A DNA stretch of 64,000 nucleotides from Neisseria mucosa (GTDB lineage: Bacteria > Pseudomonadota > Gammaproteobacteria > Burkholderiales > Neisseriaceae). The translations under genes and the position numbers were made by a program. The notes beneath the pieces were generated by a model that did no database searches, was not told where the DNA came from, and saw nothing but the letters and a program-made list of their open reading frames with translations. Where the stretch lies: NCBI GenBank assembly GCA_003028315.1, contig CP028150.1, positions 1,984,001 to 2,048,000 of the forward strand, given 5' to 3'. Shown in pieces: positions 63,961 through 64,000 of the stretch; position 1 is the first letter of the stretch, and each line of letters opens with the position of its first letter.

Positions 63961-64000
63961 TTAGTTGCCCACTGTCACATTGATATGACAAGTTTGTTTT
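63961..64000 (-). CDS. rplV: Ribosomal protein L22, last residues only
   Basis: The minus strand entering the window reads KQTCHINVTVGN and stops at the TAA at 63961-63963, nine bases before rpsC. Position in the S10 operon and the HI-V end pattern fit L22. Nearly all of the gene is outside the window. Confidence 0.8.
   Translation of the reverse strand, partial: KQTCHINVTVGN

Overview
The window is chromosomal DNA of a commensal Neisseria. The commonest short word is the 12-mer AGGTCGTCTGAA on either strand, often as inverted pairs behind genes. This is the DNA uptake sequence (DUS) dialect I know from the N. mucosa / N. sicca / N. macacae group, not the ATGCCGTCTGAA of meningococci and gonococci. 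Correia elements, IS1106-like, IS1655-like and IS630-type insertion sequences, a ComP pilin and a NadA-type adhesin agree with this. The species is inferred, not proven.

Layout. 1-1.2 kb: the 3' part of rpoN (sigma-54) and hpf. 1.3-7.6 kb: an IS630-type element nested in a Correia-like repeat, a small membrane protein, a haem-type ABC importer (binding protein, permease, ATPase) behind a Fur-box-like site and a broken hemS-like gene, and an IS1106-like copy killed by one nonsense codon. 7.7-15.4 kb: ileS, miaB, an exported protein of unknown function, hemL and an AEC-family transporter. 16.1-19.6 kb: a 1174-residue NadA-like trimeric autotransporter with six 56-residue tandem repeats. 19.7-22.9 kb: an IS1655-like element interrupted by an IS1106-like and an IS481-type element. 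23-26.6 kb: a purine permease, then a chimeric IS1106/IS630/IS1106 block. 26.7-33.4 kb: comP, comEA and a complete rRNA operon (16S, tRNA-Ile, tRNA-Ala, 23S, 5S) on the minus strand.

33.7-44 kb: a CcsA/YpjD-type membrane protein, ffh, a DUF218 protein, a probable Mn2+ riboswitch with a GDT1/MneA exporter, a pseudouridine synthase, an integrase remnant beside tRNA-Leu(GAG), secG, tpiA, msrC, a Pcm-like methyltransferase, a rhodanese, slyX and an NhaC-type antiporter. 44-48.7 kb: a third IS630-type copy, an unrecognised gene split exactly by a Correia element, and polA. 48.9-53.3 kb: a thiamine operon (thiO, an ICMT-like gene, a NERD gene, thiE, thiS, thiG) behind a TPP riboswitch whose expression platform can be read from the sequence. 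53.5-64 kb: the alpha/spc/S10 ribosomal protein operon from rplQ back to the end of rplV, with a 225-bp gap between rpsQ and rplN.

No CRISPR array, prophage or obvious defence system is present. The most notable items are the very long NadA homologue, the ComP pilin lacking the canonical Glu5, the gene that can be restored in silico by removing a Correia element, the thiO riboswitch pairing scheme, and the layered IS insertions whose order can be reconstructed.
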